A DNA stretch of 64,000 nucleotides from Oscillospiraceae bacterium. GTDB lineage: Bacteria > Bacillota > Clostridia > Oscillospirales > Oscillospiraceae. The DNA lies in assembly GCA_009782435.1 (NCBI GenBank), contig WRJA01000001.1:26374-90373 (forward strand), read 5' to 3'. Positions 1 through 7,995 of the stretch are shown one piece after another (positions within the stretch are counted from its first letter, which is position 1; the number at the start of each line of letters is the position of its first letter). The position numbers and the translations under genes are program-made. The notes under the pieces are model-generated. The model made no database searches, was not told the DNA's origin, and was given only the letters and a program-made list of their open reading frames with translations.

Positions 1-840
1 AAACCAAGCGATTTTCCGGACATTCATCCCGAGTTTGACATACGGCGCCACATTAGTCGGAGAGTCCTCTCCGTCTGTCTTTATATAATAACGCGATTTC
101 ACCATGTTCATCGCCTCGTTTTTCTTGAAACCGTCAGAGGATTTCATGGTAAAAAAAGCTTTGCTGTCAACATAGTCAAGGCGCGAGAAAATCTGCTCCA
201 AATCCATGGCATTATCCCGCGAGCCGTAGTATTCATATTCAATACCGGCTATTCCTTCCGTCAGGCCGGCAAACACCCACACGTTTTTGATGTTTTTTTC
301 AGGTATTTCCTCATACATAATGATTTTTTCCAGCTGTTTGACCCAATAAGGACCGAACTGCCCTTGAACTGCCGCCCAAGCGGGGTATTTGTCATCGTCC
401 AATTTCGCCAGACCGTCGACAGTGACGGCGATCATAAGGTCAGGGGTATCGTCTATCACTTCTCGGGAGAACAGACAATAATAATTGTCGCGGCCTGTCA
501 TACCGAGTCCGGCGCAATCGTCAAGATTACCTCCGGCAAAAGCGATAACGTCTTTCAAGAGCGGTCCTGTCATTAAAAACTCCTCATACAGACCGGTCGT
601 GCGCCTGTAACTTGCGGCAAGCTCATATTGAGGCAACGTCCTAAGCTCAGCGACGGTAATTTCCGCTATACCGCCGCCGAGCTCCCGCAGACCCTCTATT
701 TGTATCGTCAAGGCTTCATAAGCCGGATCACCGCTGTCCGTGACATGTGATCTGCCCGCTGCCGGCGCACCGCAGGCAACTGACAAAAGCGCGGCGCACA
801 CCGTTCCTGTAATAAGCAAAAAGAACTTAATGTTTTTCAT
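1..840 (-). CDS. partial lipoprotein with tandem SUOX-like domains
   Basis: The gene runs off the left edge; 280 codons are visible and there is no stop. It is absent from the ORF track because it is open-ended. The N-terminus is a lipoprotein signal (hydrophobic stretch, lipobox SVAC, Cys about residue 23), so the product is probably anchored outside the membrane. Two similar halves follow, each with a pattern 'G-x-[IV]-x-x-x-E-L... G-x-x-L-x-D-V-I-x-x-A-G ... GRDNYYC/ SSDGFKK ... L', reminiscent of the oxidoreductase molybdopterin-binding (SUOX) fold. I see no obvious Moco-ligating Cys. The ATG is preceded by CCGGAGGCCGCA, a good ribosome site, 15 bp after the stop of the next upstream gene. 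It is the last visible member of a four-gene lipoprotein array. The fold assignment is an inference from pattern; the CDS itself is secure. Confidence 0.85.
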   Translation of the reverse strand, partial: MKNIKFFLLITGTVCAALLSVACGAPAAGRSHVTDSGDPAYEALTIQIEGLRELGGGIAEITVAELRTLPQYELAASYRRTTGLYEEFLMTGPLLKDVIAFAGGNLDDCAGLGMTGRDNYYCLFSREVIDDTPDLMIAVTVDGLAKLDDDKYPAWAAVQGQFGPYWVKQLEKIIMYEEIPEKNIKNVWVFAGLTEGIAGIEYEYYGSRDNAMDLEQIFSRLDYVDSKAFFTMKSSDGFKKNEAMNMVKSRYYIKTDGEDSPTNVAPYVKLGMNVRKIAWF

Positions 841-855
841 TGCGGCCTCCGGCGG

Positions 856-1743
856 TTAATCCTGCGGCGTGAATTCAAAGACGGCGATCTCGCTGTCTGT
901 TTTACCGTAACCGATAACGATCGCTTTGATCACGGTCGGCCCCGGCACGGGAATGGGGACATTGAGTTCCGGCCGGTATGTACTCGGGTTATACATAGGC
1001 GATAATGCCGTGGGATCGCTGCCGTCTAAAGTAAAGTGCAGCTTAACAAGTCCGTAATCGGGGTGCTGCAGCTTAACGGTTTCACCTTCGGCGATCGGGC
1101 CCGGCAAAGGAAAGGTCGAAGCCGGCGGCCACTTTTCACAGGGAGCGTCTGAAATTACGATCTCGGAAATATTTTCAACAAACGCGGGGTTTGTATGTTC
1201 GAAAGGATCGGTCTGTCCTATAAAGAGACACGGGCCCTCCTCCCTCACAGACGTCAAATCGTCCGAACCCTCGCGCCAACGATATGCGATTATTGGTAAA
1301 ACCGGCTCGGCGTCTTCCCCGTTTTCATTCACATTCGGATAAAAATACCTCGTTGAAAACAACTGCTCCGCCGTCAGACTGACCTCATATCCGTCCTCAC
1401 CGCGGAATGTGACCATTTGCGCGGTCCCGTATACGCCCGCCTCCGTCAAAATATCCGTTACGCTGTACCCCTCGGCAGCAAAAAAACGTGTCGACGGCCA
1501 ATTATTCACGGTTGAGTAAACATGAGAAAAAGACACGATCTGCGCATTTTTGAGTTCCGCATACGTAAAACTGAAGATCTCCGATCCGTCCGTGCTGACA
1601 ACGCGTATACGCCGGTCGTCGTTTTCGGTAAAATCCGGCGCTTCGGAAACCGCATACCCGGGCGCATCGTCCGGTAAAGCGCCGGGCGCGCATGCCGACA
1701 ATAACAGCACAAAAACCGGGAGAATAAATTTGACTTTCAGCAT
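856..1743 (-). CDS. lipoprotein: SUOX-like domain plus chitobiase-C-like domain
   Basis: This is a 295-residue lipoprotein: signal with lipobox LLSAC (Cys18), a short linker, then a middle domain (about 45-200) with the motif YSTVNNWPS and 'GEDGYEVSLTAEQLF'. The middle domain is like the SUOX/molybdopterin-binding fold but lacks a recognisable cofactor Cys. The C-terminal domain (about 215-290) contains 'LHFTLDGSDPTALSPMY' and 'VIKAIVIGYGKTDS', the signature of the chitobiase C-terminal/Fn3-associated beta domain found in secreted carbohydrate-active proteins. The start is ATG with GAGG five bases upstream. It is a clear paralogue of the gene at 2675-3757 (same domain order and same NNWPS motif) and lies 2 bp from the metallophosphoesterase. 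Extracellular sensing or binding is plausible; no enzyme activity can be assigned. Confidence 0.85.
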   Translation of the reverse strand: MLKVKFILPVFVLLLSACAPGALPDDAPGYAVSEAPDFTENDDRRIRVVSTDGSEIFSFTYAELKNAQIVSFSHVYSTVNNWPSTRFFAAEGYSVTDILTEAGVYGTAQMVTFRGEDGYEVSLTAEQLFSTRYFYPNVNENGEDAEPVLPIIAYRWREGSDDLTSVREEGPCLFIGQTDPFEHTNPAFVENISEIVISDAPCEKWPPASTFPLPGPIAEGETVKLQHPDYGLVKLHFTLDGSDPTALSPMYNPSTYRPELNVPIPVPGPTVIKAIVIGYGKTDSEIAVFEFTPQD

Positions 1744-1745
1744 TG

Positions 1746-2675
1746 TTACCTCATTATAACGGTTTTGTCAAACGGCTCATGGTTTCCGTTACAGGCCGTG
1801 ACCCTCAGTTCCCGGGCAGAAGCCGTTACTGACAGATAATTCGGAGCGTCGCCTAAAGACGTAATATAATCACGCTCCGCCGCCGCATATGATTCTTTTG
1901 CACCTGAAGCCGCCATTATTTGGATGATACCCGGACCGTATTTCGACACGTTATCCCCGTGCATCGGGAAACTGCGGGAATAGACGTGCTGATGACCGCA
2001 CAATATCAGATCGACCCCGTGTTCCTCCAAAACCGGCAGAAAATACTCACGCATGGTTTCAGCCCTCTGCGTGTCCTTCGGGTTGTCCGTAACCGGCCAC
2101 ACGGGATGGTGCATCACCGCGATACGCCAATCGGCAAGTATTGCCGCTTTATCGGACAGATCATTTCGCAGCCGGTCGATATCCGTTTTATTTGCGGCTC
2201 CCATGATATTGCTGTCCAAAACGATAAAAAACACCCCGTCCCGGCTGAAGGAATAAAAAAAACCCTCTCCCGGTGCTTCCGGCGCGTAAGACGGATAGTC
2301 GAACTGTTCTGCCAACAGGGGATAATTGTCGTGATTTCCCGGCGCCGCGGCAATTAAAGGACCCGAAAGCAACTCCGCGGCCGCTTTTTTGAAATCCCGC
2401 CATTCCCCGGCGTCTCCGCCGTCGTTGACCGTATCCCCGCCGAAAATGACAAGCTCCGGGGAAAAACGCGCGACAGCTTCCGAAATCAGCGCCCCGACCC
2501 CGGAATAGTCTCCGGTCTCCGGTTCGGCCTGTGTATCGCTGAAAAACAAAAAAGTAATTTCATTTTGTTCCGTCTGTTCCGGCAATGAACGGGCAGTCTC
2601 GCGGTCGCAGCCGAACGCAACCGGCAAACATAATATCGACAGCGCGATAACTGCGCGGCGTATCATATGTATCAT
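1746..2675 (-). CDS. lipoprotein metallophosphoesterase
   Basis: A calcineurin-like phosphoesterase exported as a lipoprotein (Cys23 after AFG). All five dinuclear-metal motifs are visible in order: FFSDTQ (D with the Q variant of DxH), GGDTVND, GNHD, MHHP and GHQH. The family hydrolyses phosphomono- or diesters on Mn/Fe/Zn pairs, and the layout is closest to extracytoplasmic purple-acid-phosphatase-like enzymes. The length (309) is normal. Its start codon overlaps the stop of the upstream lipoprotein gene (TAATG) and its stop is 2 bp before the next one, so it is co-translated with the two SUOX-like lipoproteins and likely acts in the same extracellular process. The substrate is unknown. Confidence 0.9.
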   Translation of the reverse strand: MIHMIRRAVIALSILCLPVAFGCDRETARSLPEQTEQNEITFLFFSDTQAEPETGDYSGVGALISEAVARFSPELVIFGGDTVNDGGDAGEWRDFKKAAAELLSGPLIAAAPGNHDNYPLLAEQFDYPSYAPEAPGEGFFYSFSRDGVFFIVLDSNIMGAANKTDIDRLRNDLSDKAAILADWRIAVMHHPVWPVTDNPKDTQRAETMREYFLPVLEEHGVDLILCGHQHVYSRSFPMHGDNVSKYGPGIIQIMAASGAKESYAAAERDYITSLGDAPNYLSVTASARELRVTACNGNHEPFDKTVIMR

Positions 2676-3757
2676 TACTGCTCCACGATATAGTCAAATG
2701 TTACGGTTTGGCTTTTATCCTTTCCGAAGCCGGCGGCAAAAGCTTTGACTGTAACGCTTTCCGTCAGTGTGAGCGGGACATTGAGCTGCGGCTGAAAATA
2801 GCTTGCGGAAGGGTTATAAACAGAGCTGAGATAATCCGGTTCACTGCCGTCTTGAGTGTAATATATGCGAACACTGTCCATATTTTCATGTAAAAACATG
2901 AGCTCCGTCCCGGCGGAGACCGGACCGGTATCCGGCACGGAAACTTCCGGCGCCGCCCAACTGCCCGCCGGTACGGTCGAAACCTCGATTTTACTGAGGT
3001 CTTTGACAAATGACGCTGTATTCACTTCCCACGGGCCGCTTTGTCCGAAAAACGGGCGGATGTTTTCCCGTCTCGCTTTTCCGGCGTCTCCCCAGACCCA
3101 CGCGATGACCGGTTCGACCGGAAACGCTCCGCTGCTGCCGAAAGCGCCGTGGTTCGCAAATGAATACCGCGTGCCGAAAATCTGCTCGTACGTCAGCACC
3201 GCGTAATACCCGTCTGTTGACATAAACTTAAAACTTACCGCGTTATCTTTTATTCCGGCTTGCTGCAGGAAATAAGGAAGCGAAACGCCGCCGGCTTCCA
3301 TTTGACCGAAGCTCGGCCAGTTGTTTGTCGTTGAATAGACAAATTCACGGTAGCCATCTGACATAGCTTCCAATTGGACAAATGACCAAGCTGTTTCGCC
3401 TTTTGTCCCTTCACCGCTGACGGTCAGGATGACAGGGCCGGAAGACGCCGCGGCCGGAGTTTCAGCGAAACCGGTTCCCTCCGGCTTTTCTCCCTGTTTC
3501 GAGTCCCCGGCCGGGCGCGGAGTTACGGAAACTTCGGCTGCTGTTTCATCGGAACCCGATATCGTTTCACCGGTTTCGCGGAATGTATTCGCTTGTTTTT
3601 CTGTTAAGACCGAGCTTTCACCAAGCTCGGAAACATCGCCGGCCGGCGTTTCCGGAACGGTAAGCGCCGGCATTGTTTGGACAGACGAACAAGCCGCGCC
3701 GCATAATAATATTATTATGATAAGCGGTATCACCGATCGCTTATTTGCAGTATTCAT
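2675..3757 (-). CDS. lipoprotein: SUOX-like domain plus chitobiase-C-like domain (paralogue)
   Basis: A 360-residue paralogue of the gene at 856-1743. The signal ends in a lipobox (CGAAC, Cys23). A roughly 80-residue Thr/Glu/Pro-rich low-complexity linker follows, probably spanning the wall. Then comes the SUOX-like domain with YSTTNNWPS and 'STDGYYAVLTYEQIFGTRY', and the C-terminal chitobiase-C-like domain with 'YYTQDGSEPDYLSSVYNPS' and 'VTVKAFAAGFGKDKS'. The long linker is the main difference from its sibling. It is the first gene of the tandem lipoprotein set, 69 bp after degV on the same strand; a weak AAGGAA lies upstream of the ATG. I cannot name a ligand; a surface binding role is inferred. 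Confidence 0.85.
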   Translation of the reverse strand: MNTANKRSVIPLIIIILLCGAACSSVQTMPALTVPETPAGDVSELGESSVLTEKQANTFRETGETISGSDETAAEVSVTPRPAGDSKQGEKPEGTGFAETPAAASSGPVILTVSGEGTKGETAWSFVQLEAMSDGYREFVYSTTNNWPSFGQMEAGGVSLPYFLQQAGIKDNAVSFKFMSTDGYYAVLTYEQIFGTRYSFANHGAFGSSGAFPVEPVIAWVWGDAGKARRENIRPFFGQSGPWEVNTASFVKDLSKIEVSTVPAGSWAAPEVSVPDTGPVSAGTELMFLHENMDSVRIYYTQDGSEPDYLSSVYNPSASYFQPQLNVPLTLTESVTVKAFAAGFGKDKSQTVTFDYIVEQ

Positions 3758-3826
3758 GACTTGACGCTTATTCCTTCATAATTCTTTACTGAAAGCACAT
3801 TATGAACCGGCGAATTTTTTCATATA

Positions 3827-4732
3827 TCAAGGATGCGCCGCGGAGCGCTCCCTGCCCGAGAAGAAAATCGCTATCGTGCCCGGACCCGCGTGAGAGCCGA
3901 TGACGGGGCCTATATAGCTTGTTATGATGGTTTTCGTGCCGAAGCGCGACTTGAGCATCTCTTTGATCTTTTCAGCCGTGTCCGGGCAGTCGGAATGTGA
4001 TATGAAAATGGGATCGTTTTTCGTATCGTCGGCGATCTCGGCGGCTTCGTCGATCAAAACGGACAGCGCGTTTTCCCGTCCTCTTACTTTTTTTAAAACA
4101 ATGAGCCGGCCCATTTCATCGACGGTAATTATCGGTTTGAGATTCAAAACGTTGCCTACGAAAGCCGCCGGCGCGTTCAGCCGGCCGCCGCGCTTTAAAA
4201 ACTGAAGATCGTCCAAGGTGACGCGGCCGTGTATTTTCATGCGGATTTCTTTCATATATTCAACAAGCTCTTCATAGAGCGCGCCGGCTTTTTTCTTTAA
4301 TGCGGCTTTATACAGATACAAACCCTCGCCCATGGACGCCGTCAGGGAATCTATCACGGTTATTTTTCTCTTATTGAATTCGGTGAGCAGCCGGCCGGCC
4401 GCGCTGACAGCTTGCTCGAAGGTACCGCTCAAGCCGCTTGAAAAGGCCAAAAAGATGATATCTTTTTCCGCCTTGAGGTGCGGCGAAAAAAACTCGATAA
4501 AACGGCTTTCGTTGATCTGTGATGTTGTCGGCGTTTTGCCGGAGCGCATGAGATCGTAAAACTCCTTCGCGCTCGGGGATACTCTTCCGTCTTCGGACAC
4601 TTTTCCCCAAACGTCGTCATAATCCTCGCCGTCTATGATATATGACAGCGGCACGATCTCCACTCCCAGTTCGTCCGCCATGCCCGGCGGCAGGTCTGTC
4701 GTTGAATCTGACATCAACACATAGTCTGACAT
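3827..4732 (-). CDS. DegV family fatty-acid-binding protein
   Basis: A 301-residue DegV protein. The N-terminal 'VLMSDSTTDLPPGMADELGVEIVPL' is the family hallmark (S/T-D-S-x-x-D), followed by 'TSQINESRFIEFF' and 'IIFLAFSSGLSGTFEQA', which line the fatty-acid head-group pocket in known structures. The Firmicutes family hands exogenous or recycled fatty acids to FakA-type kinases; no FakA is in this window. The start is ATG with GAGG eight bases upstream. It is 54 bp downstream of trkH on the same strand, so probably cotranscribed with the Trk system. Confidence 0.93.
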   Translation of the reverse strand: MSDYVLMSDSTTDLPPGMADELGVEIVPLSYIIDGEDYDDVWGKVSEDGRVSPSAKEFYDLMRSGKTPTTSQINESRFIEFFSPHLKAEKDIIFLAFSSGLSGTFEQAVSAAGRLLTEFNKRKITVIDSLTASMGEGLYLYKAALKKKAGALYEELVEYMKEIRMKIHGRVTLDDLQFLKRGGRLNAPAAFVGNVLNLKPIITVDEMGRLIVLKKVRGRENALSVLIDEAAEIADDTKNDPIFISHSDCPDTAEKIKEMLKSRFGTKTIITSYIGPVIGSHAGPGTIAIFFSGRERSAAHP

Positions 4733-4786
4733 AAAGTTAACCTCGTAATATATTTTTTTATCCGGTTACCGGATACGGTAAGTCTG

Positions 4787-6229
4787 TCAAGTCTTTTTCC
4801 ACGCGGCGGGGGTAAACAATACCAATACGGGGATGATCTCAAGCCGGCCCGCCACCATGTTAAACGAGAGTATTATCTTTGATAATACAGAGAATTCATA
4901 ATAGCTGCCGGCTGCGCCAATGAGTCCGAATTCCGGCCCTATGTTGTTAAGCGACGCGAAAACCGCTTCCGCGCTTGTCAGTATATCCTTGCTGTCTGCG
5001 GCAATGAGCGCCGTCGACGGCAGCAGAATCGCAAAATACAGGAAGAAAAACAAAGCGGCTTTCGAAACGATCTCCGGATTTATCTTTTTCCCGTTGAGCT
5101 TAACTGTCTTGACGCTATCGGGATGGAATACCTTATGCAGTTCGACTTTGACCATTTTAAAAAGCAAAAGGCCCCTGACTATCTTGATCCCTCCGCCGGT
5201 GGAGCCCGCGCAGCTTCCCGTAAACATCAGGAATATCAAAAGAATCTGGCTCATAGCCGGCCAAAGGCTGAAATTCGCGTCTATAAACCCCGTCGTCGAT
5301 ACGGCGGCTGAAACCTGAAACGCCGTATATCTGAGCGCTTTGAGAAAACCGCCGTAGATACCCGAGGTGTTTATCGTTATGATTATAACACAGACAAAAG
5401 CCATGCCGAGATAGAGTCTCAATTCCTCGTCTTTTACGAGTTTTTTCAAATCTCCGGCAAACGGGAGATAATACAGTGAAAAACTGATCCCGAACAGGAA
5501 CATAAACACCGTGAGTATTATTTCAGCTGAGGCGTTGCCGAAAGCTCCGACGCTCGCATTCTTGTTTGAAACCCCGCCGGTCCCGGCTGTCGAAAAAGTG
5601 CTTATCAAACTGTCGAAGACCGAAAGGCCCGAAATCAAAAGAAGTATAAAAAGCACGGCGGTCATCACAAAGTATATGGTATATATTATCTTGGCGGTCT
5701 CTCTTATCCCGGGAACGATCTTGTGCGGCGAGGGTCCCGTTAACTCAGCCCTTAGAATATTGACCGACGACGCGTGTATCGACGGCATCAGCGCCGGTAT
5801 CAGCAGCAGTATCCCCAATCCGCCCATCCATTGCGACATGCTCCGCCAAAACAAAATACCCTCAGGCATTATCTCAACGTCGATAAGAATCGTGGCGCCG
5901 GTCGTTGTGAACCCCGAAACGGATTCAAAAACGCAGTCTATAACGCTGCTGAAGCAGCCCGAAAAATAATACGGCAGAGCGCCGAAGCACGATATGATTA
6001 TCCATGAAAGAGCGGTGGCCGTGAAGGCGTCTCTTGTTCTTATTTTATTATCCTTCGGTTTTACCGAGGACGCCGAGGCTCCGGCAACGGCCGTGATCAA
6101 AAGAGAAAAAATAAAAGCCGTGTGATCCCCTCTGCCGTAAATCAGCGAAACGAGCAGCGGAAAAAACATAAACAACGCTTCAATTATCAGTATGTTTCCG
6201 ATTAGTTTAATGACCAGTCTGCTGTTCAT
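4787..6229 (-). CDS. trkH: Trk potassium uptake membrane subunit TrkH
   Basis: A 480-residue integral membrane protein of the TrkH/KtrB superfamily. The four selectivity-filter loops can be read in order: 'SGFTTTGATIL', 'FSTAGTGGVSNKN', 'STTGFIDANF' and 'NNIGPEFG', each with the filter glycine. The protein ends with the positively charged 'PAAWKK' tail typical of TrkH. It forms the K+ pore and works with the RCK protein encoded 77 bp upstream (trkA). Transport in this family is driven by the membrane potential, sometimes with Na+ or H+. Same operon as trkA and probably degV. Confidence 0.95.
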   Translation of the reverse strand: MNSRLVIKLIGNILIIEALFMFFPLLVSLIYGRGDHTAFIFSLLITAVAGASASSVKPKDNKIRTRDAFTATALSWIIISCFGALPYYFSGCFSSVIDCVFESVSGFTTTGATILIDVEIMPEGILFWRSMSQWMGGLGILLLIPALMPSIHASSVNILRAELTGPSPHKIVPGIRETAKIIYTIYFVMTAVLFILLLISGLSVFDSLISTFSTAGTGGVSNKNASVGAFGNASAEIILTVFMFLFGISFSLYYLPFAGDLKKLVKDEELRLYLGMAFVCVIIITINTSGIYGGFLKALRYTAFQVSAAVSTTGFIDANFSLWPAMSQILLIFLMFTGSCAGSTGGGIKIVRGLLLFKMVKVELHKVFHPDSVKTVKLNGKKINPEIVSKAALFFFLYFAILLPSTALIAADSKDILTSAEAVFASLNNIGPEFGLIGAAGSYYEFSVLSKIILSFNMVAGRLEIIPVLVLFTPAAWKKT

Positions 6230-6306
6230 TTCCGGTTAGAGCCGTCCTTACTCTCGGTCCGGCCGATCATATAACGTCCCCGCCCCGCGGCAGCGTATCA
6301 TATCGG

Positions 6307-7695
6307 TCAAGCCGGCTGCATTATACCGGCAAAATCATGAATATCACCGGTTTTGGCTATGACTATCACTTTGTCGCCTTTTTGCATCCTTGTTTCACCC
6401 GAAGGGATTATGATCTCATTATTCCTGTTGATACAGCCCAGCAGTATACCTTTTTTCAGTTTCAAGTCCTTGATCGGCACATTGAGGTATCTTGCCTCTC
6501 CGGTCAAATGAAATTCCGCGGCTTCAACGTTTCCGTCTTCCCCGGCGTATATCTTGCGCATCATCCTGACATTGCCCCCGAGAGCGCCGGCCAAGCCCTT
6601 GACATAGCGGACTGCATAATCCGACGCTATGCTTTGCGGGTCAATAATGCTGTTCAGCCCGAGACTTTTCACCATACCCCGGTCGATTCGGTTGACCTTA
6701 GTTATCACCTTTTTTACGTTCAGCCGTAAAGCGTAAAGCGAAATGATGACATTTTCCTCATCTCTGTCCGTGAGGCAAATGAACGCGTCCGCCTTATCAA
6801 CATCCTCAGATGTGAGGATGTTTTCATTTGTGCCGTCGCCGTGTATGATCAGACAGCGGCGATTGATCTCGGAAAGAGTCTCAAACAGTTCTTCGCATTT
6901 CTCCATGTTCTTTTCAATTATCTTGATATTCGGTTTTAAATTGTGCGTATCCAAAAGCTCGGCGAGATAATGCGTGATCTTTCCTCCGCCTACGATCACC
7001 ACTTCCTGCATTTTTCTCGGTTTTTCTCTTATGATCGTAAAAAAGCTCATGATCTCGGACGGTCGTCCCAATACTCTGATAACATCGGAGCCCTCAAGAA
7101 TAAAATCGCCGTTCGGTATCATCGCGTTATTGTTTCTTTCAACGACCGCGAGCAAAATACCCATATCCTTGCGAAAAATCTCTGACACGCGTTTGCCGAC
7201 AAAAAAATCAGGCGTTTCCGAAACTCTCAGAGAAACAAGCTCCACCATACCGCTAATAAAAGTGTCGATGCCGTCGGCGGTCCGGTATCTCAAAAGCCTT
7301 GATATCTCCCTTGCCGTTTGCAGGTCGGGATTGATGACGCCGTCGATTCCCAAATCGTTCCAAAGCTTGTTGTATTCAAAGGCGTATTCCGGTTTTCTGA
7401 GTCTCGCGACCGCTCGCCTCGTGCCGAGGCGCTTTGACATGATGCAGCACAGAATATTCACCTCGTCTACGCCTGTCGCGGCTACGATAAGATCCGCGCT
7501 TTTCGCTCCGGCTTCAACAAGCGTTTTCTCATAAAGCCCGCTGCCCGTAACGGTCTTTATGTCCAAGGCTTCGACCGCGCCGGCAAAAACACTGCGGTCG
7601 TTGTCCACAACGACCACATGAACGCCCTTTTCCTCTGATAAAGCCCGCGCGATCGTATAGCCTATTTTTCCGCACCCGACAACGATTATCTTCAT
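6307..7695 (-). CDS. trkA: Trk potassium uptake regulatory subunit TrkA
   Basis: TrkA with two RCK-N Rossmann domains ('VVGCGKIGYTIARAL' at the N-terminus and 'VVIVGGGKITHYLAELL' about residue 230), each followed by a TrkA-C domain. It binds NAD(H)/ATP and gates TrkH. The track ORF begins 32 codons earlier at a GTG, but that extension translates a terminator hairpin in the leader. The ATG at 7695 has ACGGAGA upstream and gives the canonical MKIIVVGCGKIG start (462 aa). First gene of the trkA-trkH-degV unit; expression is probably controlled by the leader described separately. Confidence 0.95.
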   Translation of the reverse strand: MKIIVVGCGKIGYTIARALSEEKGVHVVVVDNDRSVFAGAVEALDIKTVTGSGLYEKTLVEAGAKSADLIVAATGVDEVNILCCIMSKRLGTRRAVARLRKPEYAFEYNKLWNDLGIDGVINPDLQTAREISRLLRYRTADGIDTFISGMVELVSLRVSETPDFFVGKRVSEIFRKDMGILLAVVERNNNAMIPNGDFILEGSDVIRVLGRPSEIMSFFTIIREKPRKMQEVVIVGGGKITHYLAELLDTHNLKPNIKIIEKNMEKCEELFETLSEINRRCLIIHGDGTNENILTSEDVDKADAFICLTDRDEENVIISLYALRLNVKKVITKVNRIDRGMVKSLGLNSIIDPQSIASDYAVRYVKGLAGALGGNVRMMRKIYAGEDGNVEAAEFHLTGEARYLNVPIKDLKLKKGILLGCINRNNEIIIPSGETRMQKGDKVIVIAKTGDIHDFAGIMQPA

Positions 7696-7758
7696 GATCA
7701 AATTCTCCGTTTTGATATCCGCGTTAAGGCTTTGTTTTACCTTATGTGCCGCCGCGCC

Positions 7759-7855
7759 GAAAAAAATAAAGAGCTTATAAAAGCTCCCCACCCTAAAGCC
7801 GTAAACTTGAGCAGCCGAATCGCCCGACTGTCAACCGGTAAACAATAATTAAATT
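7759..7855 (-). promoter_or_regulatory. trkA leader with intrinsic terminator (candidate riboswitch/attenuator)
   Basis: Between the mapped promoter and the trkA ATG lies a leader of about 160 nt. Read on the minus strand it has a stem-loop UUGACAGUCG / CGGCUGCUCAA (7807-7834, one bulged C, loop GGCGAUU) flanked by direct repeats GUUUACCGG and GUUUACGGC. A terminator hairpin follows: GAGCTT-TTAT-AAGCTC (7771-7786) and then TTTATTTTTTT (7760-7770). A terminator before the first gene of a K+ uptake operon implies attenuation. It does not match the c-di-AMP (ydaO) aptamer that I know, and is too short for it. The antiterminator is not evident to me. Confidence 0.6.
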
Positions 7856-7861
7856 TTCTGT

Positions 7862-7890
7862 ATTATAACGCGCGCTCCCCGCGATGTCAA
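7862..7890 (-). promoter_or_regulatory. sigma-A promoter of trkA
   Basis: On the minus strand TTGACA (7885-7890) and TATAAT (7862-7867) are separated by 17 bp, a perfect consensus match. Transcription should start near 7855, giving a leader of about 160 nt before trkA. Confidence 0.8.
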
Positions 7891-7995
7891 CCTTGATTTA
7901 TTGATTTACCCGGGTATCCGGGGTAGCGGGACGGCGCCGGCGCGCGATCACTCTCATGCGCATGTCGCCGGACTGAGGTTTTTCGCGGGGACGCC

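Noticed and set aside
7696-7791. N-terminal extension of TrkA in the ORF track (GTG start, 32 extra residues)
   Set aside because: It translates a terminator hairpin and leader; the ATG at 7695 has a ribosome site and gives the canonical TrkA N-terminus.
7790-7855. c-di-AMP (ydaO) riboswitch upstream of trkA
   Set aside because: Region is too short and I do not see its conserved GAATC-type segments; kept only as an unknown attenuator.
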